Assembly (NCBI GenBank): GCA_002348535.1 | Contig: DEBL01000174.1 | Span: 1-10,378 of the forward strand | Length of the DNA: 10,378 nucleotides | Direction: 5' to 3' | From: Deltaproteobacteria bacterium UBA2957 | GTDB taxonomy: Bacteria > Myxococcota_A > UBA796 | Shown here: positions 1-5,931 of the stretch, in pieces | Numbering within the stretch: the first letter of the stretch is position 1 | Layout of the letters: each line of letters begins with the position of its first letter | Program-made: the position numbers and the translations under genes | Notes under the pieces: model-generated | Told to the model about the DNA's origin: nothing | What the model saw: the letters and a program-made list of their open reading frames with translations, nothing else | Database searches by the model: none

Positions 1-754
1 CCGTTCCGCCGCCGGACCCGCCGCCTGTGCTTCCGGTGTACCCAACCAAGTCATCCGTTGACCGAGGCACGATGGAGAATATGTCCCAACCGTAGGTGAT
101 GGGCCCCGTGATGCTTGCGTACGAGGCCCCCTCTTCGGCGTCGTAGTTGGTGAACAGGTTGTCCATGCTGCAGCCGATGGCAAGGTCGACAGTCCCGTAG
201 TTGTACAAGTCGGCAGCGTTGGTGATCTCCATGTCCGTGAATCGCACCATGACGCTCTCGTACATCTCCCAATTTTCGGGTTCCTCCGTCACATCCGTGA
301 TGACGATCTCGGCATCGCTACCGGTCACGGTAATGGCGCCGGCCTCGGTCACCTTGACTTGAGAATTGCCGTAGTACTCGGTGTATTCGCCGGTGATCGA
401 GATCACATCACCGGGGTTGGGGGCGTATTCAACTTCGTCGTACTTGAAGATGTAGATTCCGTTGTACGCGCCACCCTCCATGCTTTGGATGAAGAAAGCC
501 GGGTTGTCACCGTCGGTGAGCGGGGTGGTCACGACAGCGTCGTTGATCGTGACGATGGTGCCCTCGCTGTACTCGCCCATCTGCACGTCGTAGATGGTTG
601 CCGCGGAGCCGCTCCCGCCGCCTGTGCCTCCGCCTCCGCCGCTGCCACCGCCCGCAGTGGATGCGGAGCCGGTGTCGGACTGGTCTGAGGCGGTTTTGAT
701 GGTGCATCCAGCGATTGTGGCCGCGGACAACAAGATAGCGAGGGTTTTGGACAT
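1..754 (-). CDS. Lipoprotein with Gly/Ser linker and OB-fold-like domain (3' part outside window)
   Basis: The reading frame is open from the ATG at 752-754 to the window edge (251 codons), so the C-terminus is missing. A GGAGA ribosome site lies 5 nt upstream of the ATG. The N-terminus is a short hydrophobic signal ending in the lipobox IAGC (Cys17), so the mature protein is probably lipid-anchored. Residue +2 is Thr, not Asp, which by the E. coli rule would favour the outer membrane. Residues 18-50 form a Ser/Gly-rich linker. Residues 52-236 resemble the OB-fold domains of secreted proteins and nucleases (DUF5689/YhcR-like): a G-x-V-x-V start, an F-F-I-Q strand, the PGDVISITGEY motif, and a closing IVPRSTDDL. 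A second Gly/Ser linker begins near residue 240, so at least one more domain probably follows. The domain call rests on pattern resemblance only. No catalytic motif is visible, so the role is unknown. It diverges from the ABC exporter operon. Confidence 0.85.
   Translation of the reverse strand, partial: MSKTLAILLSAATIAGCTIKTASDQSDTGSASTAGGGSGGGGGTGGGSGSAATIYDVQMGEYSEGTIVTINDAVVTTPLTDGDNPAFFIQSMEGGAYNGIYIFKYDEVEYAPNPGDVISITGEYTEYYGNSQVKVTEAGAITVTGSDAEIVITDVTEEPENWEMYESVMVRFTDMEITNAADLYNYGTVDLAIGCSMDNLFTNYDAEEGASYASITGPITYGWDIFSIVPRSTDDLVGYTGSTGGGSGGGT
17..35. repeat. Copy 1 of a 19-bp direct repeat encoding a Gly/Ser linker
   Basis: These 19 bases match positions 614-632 at 18 of 19 positions and lie in the same reading frame of the lipoprotein gene. 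Both encode part of a Thr/Gly/Ser linker. The match suggests either duplication of a linker-plus-domain unit or convergent low-complexity coding. Confidence 0.6.
614..632. repeat. Copy 2 of the 19-bp linker repeat
   Basis: This is the partner of 17-35, inside the first Gly/Ser linker (about residues 35-50) of the minus-strand lipoprotein. The surrounding bases 608-655 are a run of Gly/Ser codons with a GCC-like trinucleotide pattern, prone to slippage. Confidence 0.6.
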
Positions 755-811
755 GCGGGTCTCCGTGGCCTAAGCCTGTGTTTGTCGGCGCACGAATACT
801 CGGAGGGGGCG
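755..811. promoter_or_regulatory. Divergent intergenic region between lipoprotein and ABC operon
   Basis: This 57-bp gap must hold or overlap the start signals of both divergent units. It contains the minus-strand ribosome site (about 760-764, GGAGA read on the minus strand) and the plus-strand site GGAGGGGG (802-809). No convincing -35/-10 pair was found by eye. Confidence 0.45.
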
Positions 812-1510
812 ATGGTGGCAAGTGACGCATTGGTCACAAATCAACTTTCGCGTCGATTTGGTCGACGGGTGGCCGTCCGAAATCTTTCTCTGTGTGTGCG
901 TTCCGGGGAGATTTATGGCTTTTTGGGGCCCAATGGAGCGGGCAAGACCACAGCCATTCGGTGCATGCTCGGATTGATTCGATCCGACTCTGGCCACACG
1001 AAGATTTTTGGAGAGTCGGATCCCATCAAACGTCTTGAAGGCGTCGGTGCGATGGTGGAAAGCCCCGCATTTCACGGGTTCCTGTCGGCGAGGGAAAACC
1101 TCATGCACGCTGTGCGCTATGCCGATCTCCGCGCCGAAACCGTCGATGAGGCGCTTCAGACTGTGGGCCTCACTGACCGCTCAGAACACAAAGTGGCGAC
1201 CTACTCGATGGGCATGCGACAGCGTCTCGGTTTGGCGCGCGCGATCTTAGGCCGACCGCGTCTCCTCATCTTGGATGAGCCGACCAATGGGATGGATCCG
1301 CGCGGTGTCGCGGATGTCCGTGCATTGATTCTGGAGTTCGCACGCGAACACGGAACGACCGTCTTCATTTCGTCCCACCACCTTGCGGAGGTGGAGAGGC
1401 TCTGCAATCGGGTCGGAATTCTTGATCGAGGGCACTTGGTTGCCGAGTGTGCGGTCGATGCGCGACTTGAGGAGACCTACTTGGCAGCGACGGAGGCGTC
1501 AGACTCATGA
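812..1510 (+). CDS. ABC transporter ATP-binding protein (BcrA/CcmA-like, ABC-2 export type)
   Basis: This is a 232-aa nucleotide-binding subunit that would power an ABC-2 exporter from the cytoplasmic face of the inner membrane. All core motifs are present: Walker A GPNGAGKT (39-46), the signature YSMGMRQRLGLARA (131-144), Walker B LLILDEP (151-157), the D-loop region NGMDP (159-163), and the switch His at 189 in ISSHHLAEVE. The Q-loop position holds Glu83 in MVESPAF, the variant known from BcrA-like and lantibiotic-immunity ATPases. The ATG at 812 was chosen because GGAGGGGG sits just upstream. An in-frame TTG at 782 would add ten residues but has no good ribosome site. The length is near the short end for the family. 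The stop overlaps the permease start by ATGA, so the two are translationally coupled. The substrate cannot be read from the sequence; peptide, antibiotic or lipid export are all possible. Confidence 0.95.
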   Translation: MVASDALVTNQLSRRFGRRVAVRNLSLCVRSGEIYGFLGPNGAGKTTAIRCMLGLIRSDSGHTKIFGESDPIKRLEGVGAMVESPAFHGFLSARENLMHAVRYADLRAETVDEALQTVGLTDRSEHKVATYSMGMRQRLGLARAILGRPRLLILDEPTNGMDPRGVADVRALILEFAREHGTTVFISSHHLAEVERLCNRVGILDRGHLVAECAVDARLEETYLAATEASDS

Positions 1511-2295
1511 AGCGAATCGTGCGCGCCGAATGGGCTGTACTGTTGCGCCGCACTTCCACGCGCATCACACTGGCGATCGCCGTTGCTATACCCGTCGCCG
1601 TAGTCATGGCATTTCGCGTTCTCGCTCAAGACGGTTCGGCTCTGCAGTTTAACGATCAGCCGATCACAGACCTGATGGACCTGTCTTCGACGAGTGCCTC
1701 ATTGGTGGCCTTGAGCGCGAGGACCTCGCTGATGATGCCCCTGATGCTTCTTGTGTTGTCGGCCCAAACGCTTGCTTCCGAGCATGCAAACCACGTGCTC
1801 CGAGATCACCTCGTTCGCCCGGTTTCTCGGTCGCAAGTGTTGTGGAGCAAGCTTGTTTCGGTTTGGGCGGTAGCCGTGTTGAGCTTGGTCATCGGTGCGG
1901 GTGTATCGGGCGCCATGGGTGCCGCTTGCTTGGCTCCGGGCGGTTCGTGGGGCGCCGTCGTAGTTGCGCATCTCGCAGCAGGACTTTCGGATCTCGCCAT
2001 CCTCGTGTTCGGCTTCTTCCTCGCCTCCCACTTTCGCTCATCTGTGGCGGTGATTGCGGTTGGGGTTGTTGCGATCGGCGTTGACTGGTTGATTCGGATG
2101 GGCTTATCGGGGCTTGGTTTCATCGGTGTGGAATCGGCCCAGTGGATGCTCAAGTTCATGCCTGGAACGGGATTGAATTGGGTCGACGTTCGGAGCGGTT
2201 CCGTTTCGATCTCTGGGTTTGTGTGCCTGGTTTCATGGTCCGCTCTGTTCGGAGGACTGGCTCACCTTCGAATCGCGCGGATGGATATCCATTGA
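1507..2295 (+). CDS. ABC-2 type permease
   Basis: This 262-aa integral membrane protein is the partner of the ATPase just upstream. Its ATG overlaps the ATPase stop as ATGA. About six hydrophobic helices can be drawn: residues 20-38, 66-88, 115-137, 150-173, 178-196 and 234-252. Between helices 2 and 3 is the ABC-2 family pattern of an acidic residue followed by a Leu-Arg turn and Pro-Val-Ser-Arg (SEH...VLRDHLVRPVSRSQ, about 91-110), which in this family contacts the ATPase. Length and topology fit half-size ABC-2 permeases of the BcrB/NatB kind, so the working exporter is probably two ATPases plus two permeases. The substrate is unknown. The lipoprotein gene diverges from this operon, but nothing in the sequence proves that it works with the exporter. 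Confidence 0.93.
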   Translation: MKRIVRAEWAVLLRRTSTRITLAIAVAIPVAVVMAFRVLAQDGSALQFNDQPITDLMDLSSTSASLVALSARTSLMMPLMLLVLSAQTLASEHANHVLRDHLVRPVSRSQVLWSKLVSVWAVAVLSLVIGAGVSGAMGAACLAPGGSWGAVVVAHLAAGLSDLAILVFGFFLASHFRSSVAVIAVGVVAIGVDWLIRMGLSGLGFIGVESAQWMLKFMPGTGLNWVDVRSGSVSISGFVCLVSWSALFGGLAHLRIARMDIH

Positions 2296-2306
2296 TCGTT
2301 GCAAAA

Positions 2307-2332
2307 CCCGATCGCTCCGCGTAAAGATCGGG
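2307..2332. other. Inverted repeat after the ABC operon
   Basis: A perfect 7-bp stem (CCCGATC with GATCGGG) encloses a 12-base loop, 12 bases after the permease stop and 20 bases before the next start codon. No T-run follows, so it is not a classic intrinsic terminator. It could be a weak terminator, an mRNA-stabilising hairpin, or chance. Confidence 0.35.
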
Positions 2333-2352
2333 GTGCAGCCAGGGGGTAGCGC

Positions 2353-3021
2353 ATGGCGGACACATCGTTTTTGACACAGGAGGAGTCGGTTGTCGCCCAC
2401 CTGTTCTGGGTGGTGGCGGCGGTGGAAATTGTCTCTGTGGCGATCGCTGGGCGCTCGGTATCGGGGAGGATGCTAGCCCCCGACCCGGATCTTCGAGCCG
2501 TCGTCTTTGAACCTTCGCCGGGTCAGGAAGTTCCCGACCGCGTGCTTCGCAAGGGTAAAATCGTCTTGGTGAAGTATGCGAGTTTGGAGGACGAGTACCA
2601 GTTTAAATCGCAGTTGATCGAGGCGAGTCCGGCGAAGTGGGTCCTCGCCATTCCGCGAGACATTCGACGGAGTGACCGGCGTATGACGCGCCGCGATCCT
2701 GTTGCAGGCAGCCGCCGTTATACGATTCAGCTGCACAAGCCCGATGGAACCCTTCGTACATTGCTGGTCAATGACCTTTCTCCGGCTGGAGTCGGGATCA
2801 TTTTTGACCCTCAGCTGGATCGGTTCAAGGAAGGCCAAGTGCTAAAGGGCGAGCTGAGCATCCCGGGCCAAGACCCCTTATCGGTGCGGATCGAGGTGGT
2901 GAATGTGCGAACCAACGAAACGGTCGCAACCGAGCGAATCCTCGGCGCTCGCTTCGTGGGATTGGGATTCACCGGGTGTGAGTCGATTGCGATGGGGCTC
3001 AAGCGAGAGCTTCAGGGTTAA
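2353..3021 (+). CDS. PilZ-domain protein, paralogue 1 (candidate cyclic di-GMP receptor)
   Basis: This 222-aa protein has no signal peptide and is presumably cytoplasmic. The N-terminal part (about 1-100) resembles the flagellar-brake-like domain that precedes PilZ in YcgR-type proteins, including a V-L-V-K-Y strand followed by Y-Q-F-K-S at 71-86. The C-terminal PilZ domain (about 103-222) shows the two hallmark cyclic di-GMP motifs: the arginine motif RRSDRRMTRR (105-114, giving RRxxxR twice) and DLSPAG (141-146, D-x-S-x-x-G). It ends with a GARFVGLGF strand typical of PilZ. The ATG at 2353 follows AGGGGG with 6 bases between. It is paralogous to the protein at 4493-5161: same length and a shared VVAHL segment near residue 16. 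The stop codon shares bases with the stop of the convergent zinc-ribbon gene. The specific process controlled is unknown. Confidence 0.85.
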   Translation: MADTSFLTQEESVVAHLFWVVAAVEIVSVAIAGRSVSGRMLAPDPDLRAVVFEPSPGQEVPDRVLRKGKIVLVKYASLEDEYQFKSQLIEASPAKWVLAIPRDIRRSDRRMTRRDPVAGSRRYTIQLHKPDGTLRTLLVNDLSPAGVGIIFDPQLDRFKEGQVLKGELSIPGQDPLSVRIEVVNVRTNETVATERILGARFVGLGFTGCESIAMGLKRELQG

Positions 3022-3458
3022 CCAAAGAGCCGCGTGACAATCAGTCCGATCCATACGGCGCTGAATACGATCATCACGGGCACGGTGATCCGCAAGGCTT
3101 GATGCGCAGCGCGGGGTCGCGTCGCGGACAAGCCCCACCAGACGGCCAGCCCCGAGAGCGGTGTGAGCCCCACATTGAGCGCGATCAGCCCGATTTGTTG
3201 TCGGGGTGTTAGCGTTTGGTTGTTTCGCGTTGGCTGAAGGTTGCGGGCAGCAAGGGCTCGCAGAGACTGCGAGGGATCAGGGGTTTCGCCCAACCGAATC
3301 CGCTCGCTTGCGAGCTTGAGTTCCGACTCGTCCAAGTGGGCGCTCGAGAACAGCCATGCAACCGGCCGCTCGTCGCCCTTTGGAATCACGTTGCAGAAGG
3401 GGCACGGCACCAGTGGCAGCGCTTTTGTGCCGCCGCAGCGGTGGCAAACTGCGCTCAT
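3018..3458 (-). CDS. Zinc-ribbon protein with two C-terminal membrane helices, function unknown
   Basis: I do not recognise this 146-aa protein as a named family. An N-terminal zinc ribbon is visible as two CxxC knuckles: Cys5/Cys8 (CHRC) and Cys19/Cys22 (CPFC). A polar middle segment of about 65 residues follows, rich in Glu, Arg and Leu and probably helical. Two hydrophobic helices come next, about residues 88-110 and 122-143, ending in VTRLFG. A small membrane protein with a cytosolic zinc knuckle is the likely topology. The ATG at 3456-3458 was chosen because it overlaps the stop of the upstream gene (ATGA) and has AGAGGA just before it. A longer frame reaching 3590 would duplicate coding sequence of the upstream gene and lacks support. 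Its TAA lies in the same TTAA as the stop of the PilZ gene. It probably acts with the degenerate ATPase-like protein encoded just before it. Confidence 0.8.
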   Translation of the reverse strand: MSAVCHRCGGTKALPLVPCPFCNVIPKGDERPVAWLFSSAHLDESELKLASERIRLGETPDPSQSLRALAARNLQPTRNNQTLTPRQQIGLIALNVGLTPLSGLAVWWGLSATRPRAAHQALRITVPVMIVFSAVWIGLIVTRLFG

Positions 3459-4420
3459 TCCTCTGCTGCTCCAAATCGAAGGACGTCGCGATGGCCGCCC
3501 GCTGATTCCGACGGATCGATGCCGTTCTCGTCGACTGTCCACAGCTGCTCGAGCGGCGCATGGTCGGATTCGGTCAGTCGAGCCGACCACGGATCAGGGT
3601 CATCCATCCACATGATGTCATCGTTGTGCAGCGTGGCAGTCGCGGCCGCTCGGATTGCTCGGACTGCCGACGAACCGAGGCGATCGATGGGTCGATGATC
3701 GACCATCAGCTGAGCGGCGTCTTCACCCACGCGAACCGGTCGAACATCCCCGACTACCTTGGTGAATCGCACAAAGCCTTCGTAGTCTTGCGCGACTGCA
3801 CTGGTCATTTGTGTCAACGCCATGCTGGCGTGGTCTGCCGCATCGTTGTGGCAGGCAAATCGTTTGCCCATCTCCATCAGTAGCGCAGTGAGCCATGGTG
3901 CTCGGTCTTTGCCTCCGCATGGAAAACGTTCGGTTCCAATCACCACGGATTGAACCGAGATGGATAGGACATCCCAACTGGCCCCGAAGTACGCGCTGAC
4001 CTCGAGATGAACAACCGGCTCGTCACTCAGGCCCATCGCAAGTCGGGGCTCAGTAGCGGATGCGGATCGCAATGTGGCGGCCATCGGGGGATCGAGAACC
4101 GCATCAACTGCGACATGAATTCGTCGCTTGGCCAAGTCAGACACTATCGCTTTGGCACGATGTCGGTCTGTCCACGCCGCTTGTGTCGGAAGCGGATCGG
4201 CGTCAATCACGCTCTCATCCGGTGATTGGATGAGCCTCCAGCGAACCAGGGTGTGGCGCAAGCAGTCCGCGTTGAGGGCCCCAAACAACACATTGAGACC
4301 GTCCCCAACGGCACTGGAGGCGGGCGATGGACCCGCGATGGTCACGGTTCGCCCCAGCCCTCCGACGGTGAAGTGTGGAAGATCAGATAGTCCATGGATC
4401 GTCAAGCTGCGAAGGTACAT
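3455..4420 (-). CDS. RecF/SMC-like protein with degraded ATPase motifs, function unknown
   Basis: This is a 321-aa protein without signal or membrane segments. It starts MYLRSLTIHGLSDLPHF, the beta-strand entry typical of RecF/SMC/AAA_23-type ATPase heads. Where the P-loop should follow, residues 28-42 read IAGPSPASSAVGDGL and then N-VLFGAL: the Gly-Pro start and the downstream helix are recognisable, but the Walker A GKS/T is absent. Near the C-terminus, DRLGSSAVRAIRAAA (246-260) sits where an ABC signature helix would be, followed by DDIMWMDDPD (267-276), like a Walker B with Asp in place of the catalytic Glu. I infer a pseudo-ATPase, with moderate confidence; it could be an unrelated fold. 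No in-frame start lies upstream of the ATG at 4418-4420 with better support, and its own ribosome site is weak. It is coupled by ATGA to the zinc-ribbon membrane protein and diverges from the second PilZ gene. Confidence 0.75.
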   Translation of the reverse strand: MYLRSLTIHGLSDLPHFTVGGLGRTVTIAGPSPASSAVGDGLNVLFGALNADCLRHTLVRWRLIQSPDESVIDADPLPTQAAWTDRHRAKAIVSDLAKRRIHVAVDAVLDPPMAATLRSASATEPRLAMGLSDEPVVHLEVSAYFGASWDVLSISVQSVVIGTERFPCGGKDRAPWLTALLMEMGKRFACHNDAADHASMALTQMTSAVAQDYEGFVRFTKVVGDVRPVRVGEDAAQLMVDHRPIDRLGSSAVRAIRAAATATLHNDDIMWMDDPDPWSARLTESDHAPLEQLWTVDENGIDPSESAGGHRDVLRFGAAEE

Positions 4421-4492
4421 GTCTGTTTCGTATGCCTTTAGGCAGCATCTGCAAGCCGCCTGCGGTACGATGCGGTCGTGACGGAGGTGGGC
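4421..4492. promoter_or_regulatory. Divergent region between ATPase-like gene and second PilZ gene
   Basis: This 72-bp gap should carry start signals for both directions. On the plus strand GGAGG (4483-4487) precedes the PilZ ATG by 5 bases. A TACGAT hexamer at 4466-4471 matches a -10 box at four of six positions, with no clear -35. On the minus strand no strong ribosome site precedes the ATG at 4420. Confidence 0.4.
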
Positions 4493-5161
4493 ATGCCCGA
4501 AAATGGACCCATGTGGTTGACCCGAGACGACGATGTTGTCGCTCACCTGTACTTTGCGGCGGCAGAAATCGGCGCCGCAACCATGGAACTGGGCGCCTTG
4601 CAAGTGCCGGGGTCATTATCGTTCCCCAATCCAGATGAGCGAACCTTCAGCGTGTTCACGCACGGCGAGGTTGATCTCTCACAGTCCAAGGTGGCAGCGG
4701 GTGATGTGGTACGCCTTCGGTATGTGCAAGGCGAGTCGACGTACACCTTTCTTTCAGAGGTCGAAGACATTTCCGATCAGCAGGCGCGCCGGAGGTGGCG
4801 GATTCGGTTTCCACAAGCCATCGAGCGCAACGAACGACGACTTGTGAAGCGGCATCGGGTCATGGGTCGCCCAGGGTTCACGTTCTCGACCGGACCCGAA
4901 CGGGTCAAGCATCCGCTGTATGACCTTGCGGCTGCTGGGCTGAGCTACGTGGTGAGTGCGTCGTCGAAGATGAAGATAGGGGCATCCATCAAAGGATCCA
5001 TTCACATTCCCGGAGTTGAACCGGTTGCCGTGGTCATGGAACTCCGGAACATTCGTCCCTTGCCGGGCGACGCGTCTCGAAAGTTGGCCGGTTGCCGATT
5101 GGTTGAGATGGCAGGGTTGGACCGAGAAGCGCTGAGCAACGCGCTGGGTGAGTTGAGCTGA
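4493..5161 (+). CDS. PilZ-domain protein, paralogue 2
   Basis: This 222-aa cytoplasmic-looking protein is paralogous to the product of 2353-3021: identical length, DVVAHLYF near residue 14 against SVVAHLFW in the other, and the same two-part layout. The N-terminal half (about 40-105) is a beta-rich YcgR-N-like domain. The PilZ half shows RRLVKR (115-120, RRxxxR) and DLAAAG (144-149). In the latter Ala replaces the usual Ser of D-x-S-x-x-G. Alanine is tolerated in some PilZ proteins, so binding is not excluded. The ATG at 4493 was chosen because GGAGG lies 5 bases upstream. A GTG at 4478 would add five residues and lacks such a site. The next gene begins within a few bases of the TGA, suggesting one transcript with the beta-barrel gene. 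The role is probably signal-responsive control of an envelope or motility function, but this is inference. Confidence 0.82.
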   Translation: MPENGPMWLTRDDDVVAHLYFAAAEIGAATMELGALQVPGSLSFPNPDERTFSVFTHGEVDLSQSKVAAGDVVRLRYVQGESTYTFLSEVEDISDQQARRRWRIRFPQAIERNERRLVKRHRVMGRPGFTFSTGPERVKHPLYDLAAAGLSYVVSASSKMKIGASIKGSIHIPGVEPVAVVMELRNIRPLPGDASRKLAGCRLVEMAGLDREALSNALGELS

Positions 5162-5166
5162 CGGTT

Positions 5167-5796
5167 TTGGCGCTGGCGCTGGCGGGTGCCCTCGCTCATG
5201 CGGGCGCCATTGTAGACGTGGACTTAGCCCCGCTGGGCCGAGGCGATCTGGCGTGGAATGACTCGGGGCAACAAAGCGGAACCCTCGTGGCCGAATCGGA
5301 CGGAATTCTTGTGTCTCCGCTGCGCAGCACAGTGGGATGGACTCAAGGTCGGTGGACCGTTGGTGGCGGTTTGTCAGCGGCAAGACTTGCCACATTCACC
5401 TCGGCATCGGAGTCTAAGCGATCGTATGTTCGAATGGCCGTTCGCCCGGTCATTGAGCTCCGCAGGTGGCTCATGGAGCCTGCGACCGGTGCTCCGTTGA
5501 TTGCCCTCCATGGGCGATTGCACGGAGTGTTTCCAGCGACCAGTACCGCAGAGGATGATGCGACCGATGACGAGCAAGAGACGATCGAGAGTCAGGCTGC
5601 GGAGGATGCCGGTCGAATTCGGAGCCTTGGAGCGACGCTGGGCTTTGGTGTGCTTTATCGTTGGTCCAGCGGGCTTGGGGTTGGGGCCAAGTCATCGGTG
5701 GTGTATGCGCGATCAGCCCGGACCGATACTGAGACTGTGACGGTTTCTTCTCGGCTCCAACCTGAAACTACGTTGACGCTTTCTTTCTGGTTCTGA
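5167..5796 (+). CDS. Putative outer-membrane beta-barrel protein
   Basis: This is a protein of about 209 aa with a hydrophobic signal-like start (LALALAGALAHA) and a plausible signal peptidase I site at AHA|G. The rest alternates polar and hydrophobic residues in short beta strands, for example 53-68, 85-100, 109-120, 153-166 and 170-182. It ends TLTLSFWF, with a terminal Phe and hydrophobic residues at every second position: the C-terminal signal read by the BAM insertion machinery. An acidic segment at 126-148 (5542-5610) would be a loop. The start is uncertain. No ATG or GTG exists between the in-frame stop at 5149-5151 and the signal; TTG at 5167 or CTG at 5158 (overlapping the PilZ stop) are the only options. 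The signal lacks the usual Lys/Arg n-region. It is probably translated by coupling to the PilZ gene just upstream. The exact family is not recognised. Confidence 0.72.
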   Translation: MALALAGALAHAGAIVDVDLAPLGRGDLAWNDSGQQSGTLVAESDGILVSPLRSTVGWTQGRWTVGGGLSAARLATFTSASESKRSYVRMAVRPVIELRRWLMEPATGAPLIALHGRLHGVFPATSTAEDDATDDEQETIESQAAEDAGRIRSLGATLGFGVLYRWSSGLGVGAKSSVVYARSARTDTETVTVSSRLQPETTLTLSFWF

Positions 5797-5931
5797 GCAC
5801 CATTTTCGCGCGGGCTTGATTCAAGGTATCGAAAGGGCCTTGCTCAGTCGGGAATCGGGCGTTACTGGCGGCCCCCGAAAGGAGCCGGGAACCGATCACA
5901 GGTCCCGCCGTCCTCAGCCTAGGGTCATCGC
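5797..5931 (+). promoter_or_regulatory. Leader and presumed promoter region of the ATP synthase operon
   Basis: This 135-bp gap precedes the b' gene and is the only place in the window where the ATP synthase promoter could lie outside coding sequence. Possible folds are a short stem 5822-5826/5838-5842 (CAAGG with CCTTG), one at 5869-5887 (CGGC with GCCG), and a stronger one at 5886-5907. No convincing -35/-10 pair was found. AGGGT at 5921-5925 serves as a modest ribosome site for the ATG at 5932. No U-rich terminator for the beta-barrel gene is visible. Confidence 0.4.
5886..5907 (+). other. Hairpin in the ATP synthase operon leader
   Basis: CGGGA-(A)-CC pairs with GGTCCCG: seven base pairs with one bulged A and a 7-base loop, ending 24 bases before the b' start codon. 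It is GC-rich enough to be stable. It has no T-run, so it is not an intrinsic terminator. A role in translation or mRNA stability is possible but unproven. Confidence 0.4.

Noticed and set aside
606..660. Short GC-rich repeats resembling a small repeat array
   Set aside because: They are Gly/Ser codons of the lipoprotein linker, not spaced repeats; no CRISPR structure.
782..811. Upstream TTG start for the exporter ATPase
   Set aside because: The ATG at 812 has a strong GGAGGGGG site, and the extra ten residues have no family counterpart.
3459..3590. Upstream extension of the zinc-ribbon gene
   Set aside because: It would overlap the coding region of the neighbouring gene by over 130 bases and gives Arg/Ser-rich sequence; the ATGA-coupled ATG is better.
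4421..4603. Upstream extension of the ATPase-like gene into the second PilZ gene
   Set aside because: The added residues are His/Cys/Arg-rich and motif-free and would overlap the divergent PilZ gene, while MYLRS at 4420 matches a typical family start.
4754..5395. A minus-strand open frame of 213 codons opposite the second PilZ and beta-barrel genes
   Set aside because: The translation is rich in Pro, Arg and His without any motif, while the plus strand encodes clear PilZ features.
5881..5925. Resemblance to a cobalamin riboswitch core (GGGAACC ... GGTCCCGCC)
   Set aside because: Spacing between the elements is about half the usual, no B12 box or upstream GGTGCC-like element is seen, and an ATP synthase operon is not a known target. 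Taken as chance plus a simple hairpin.
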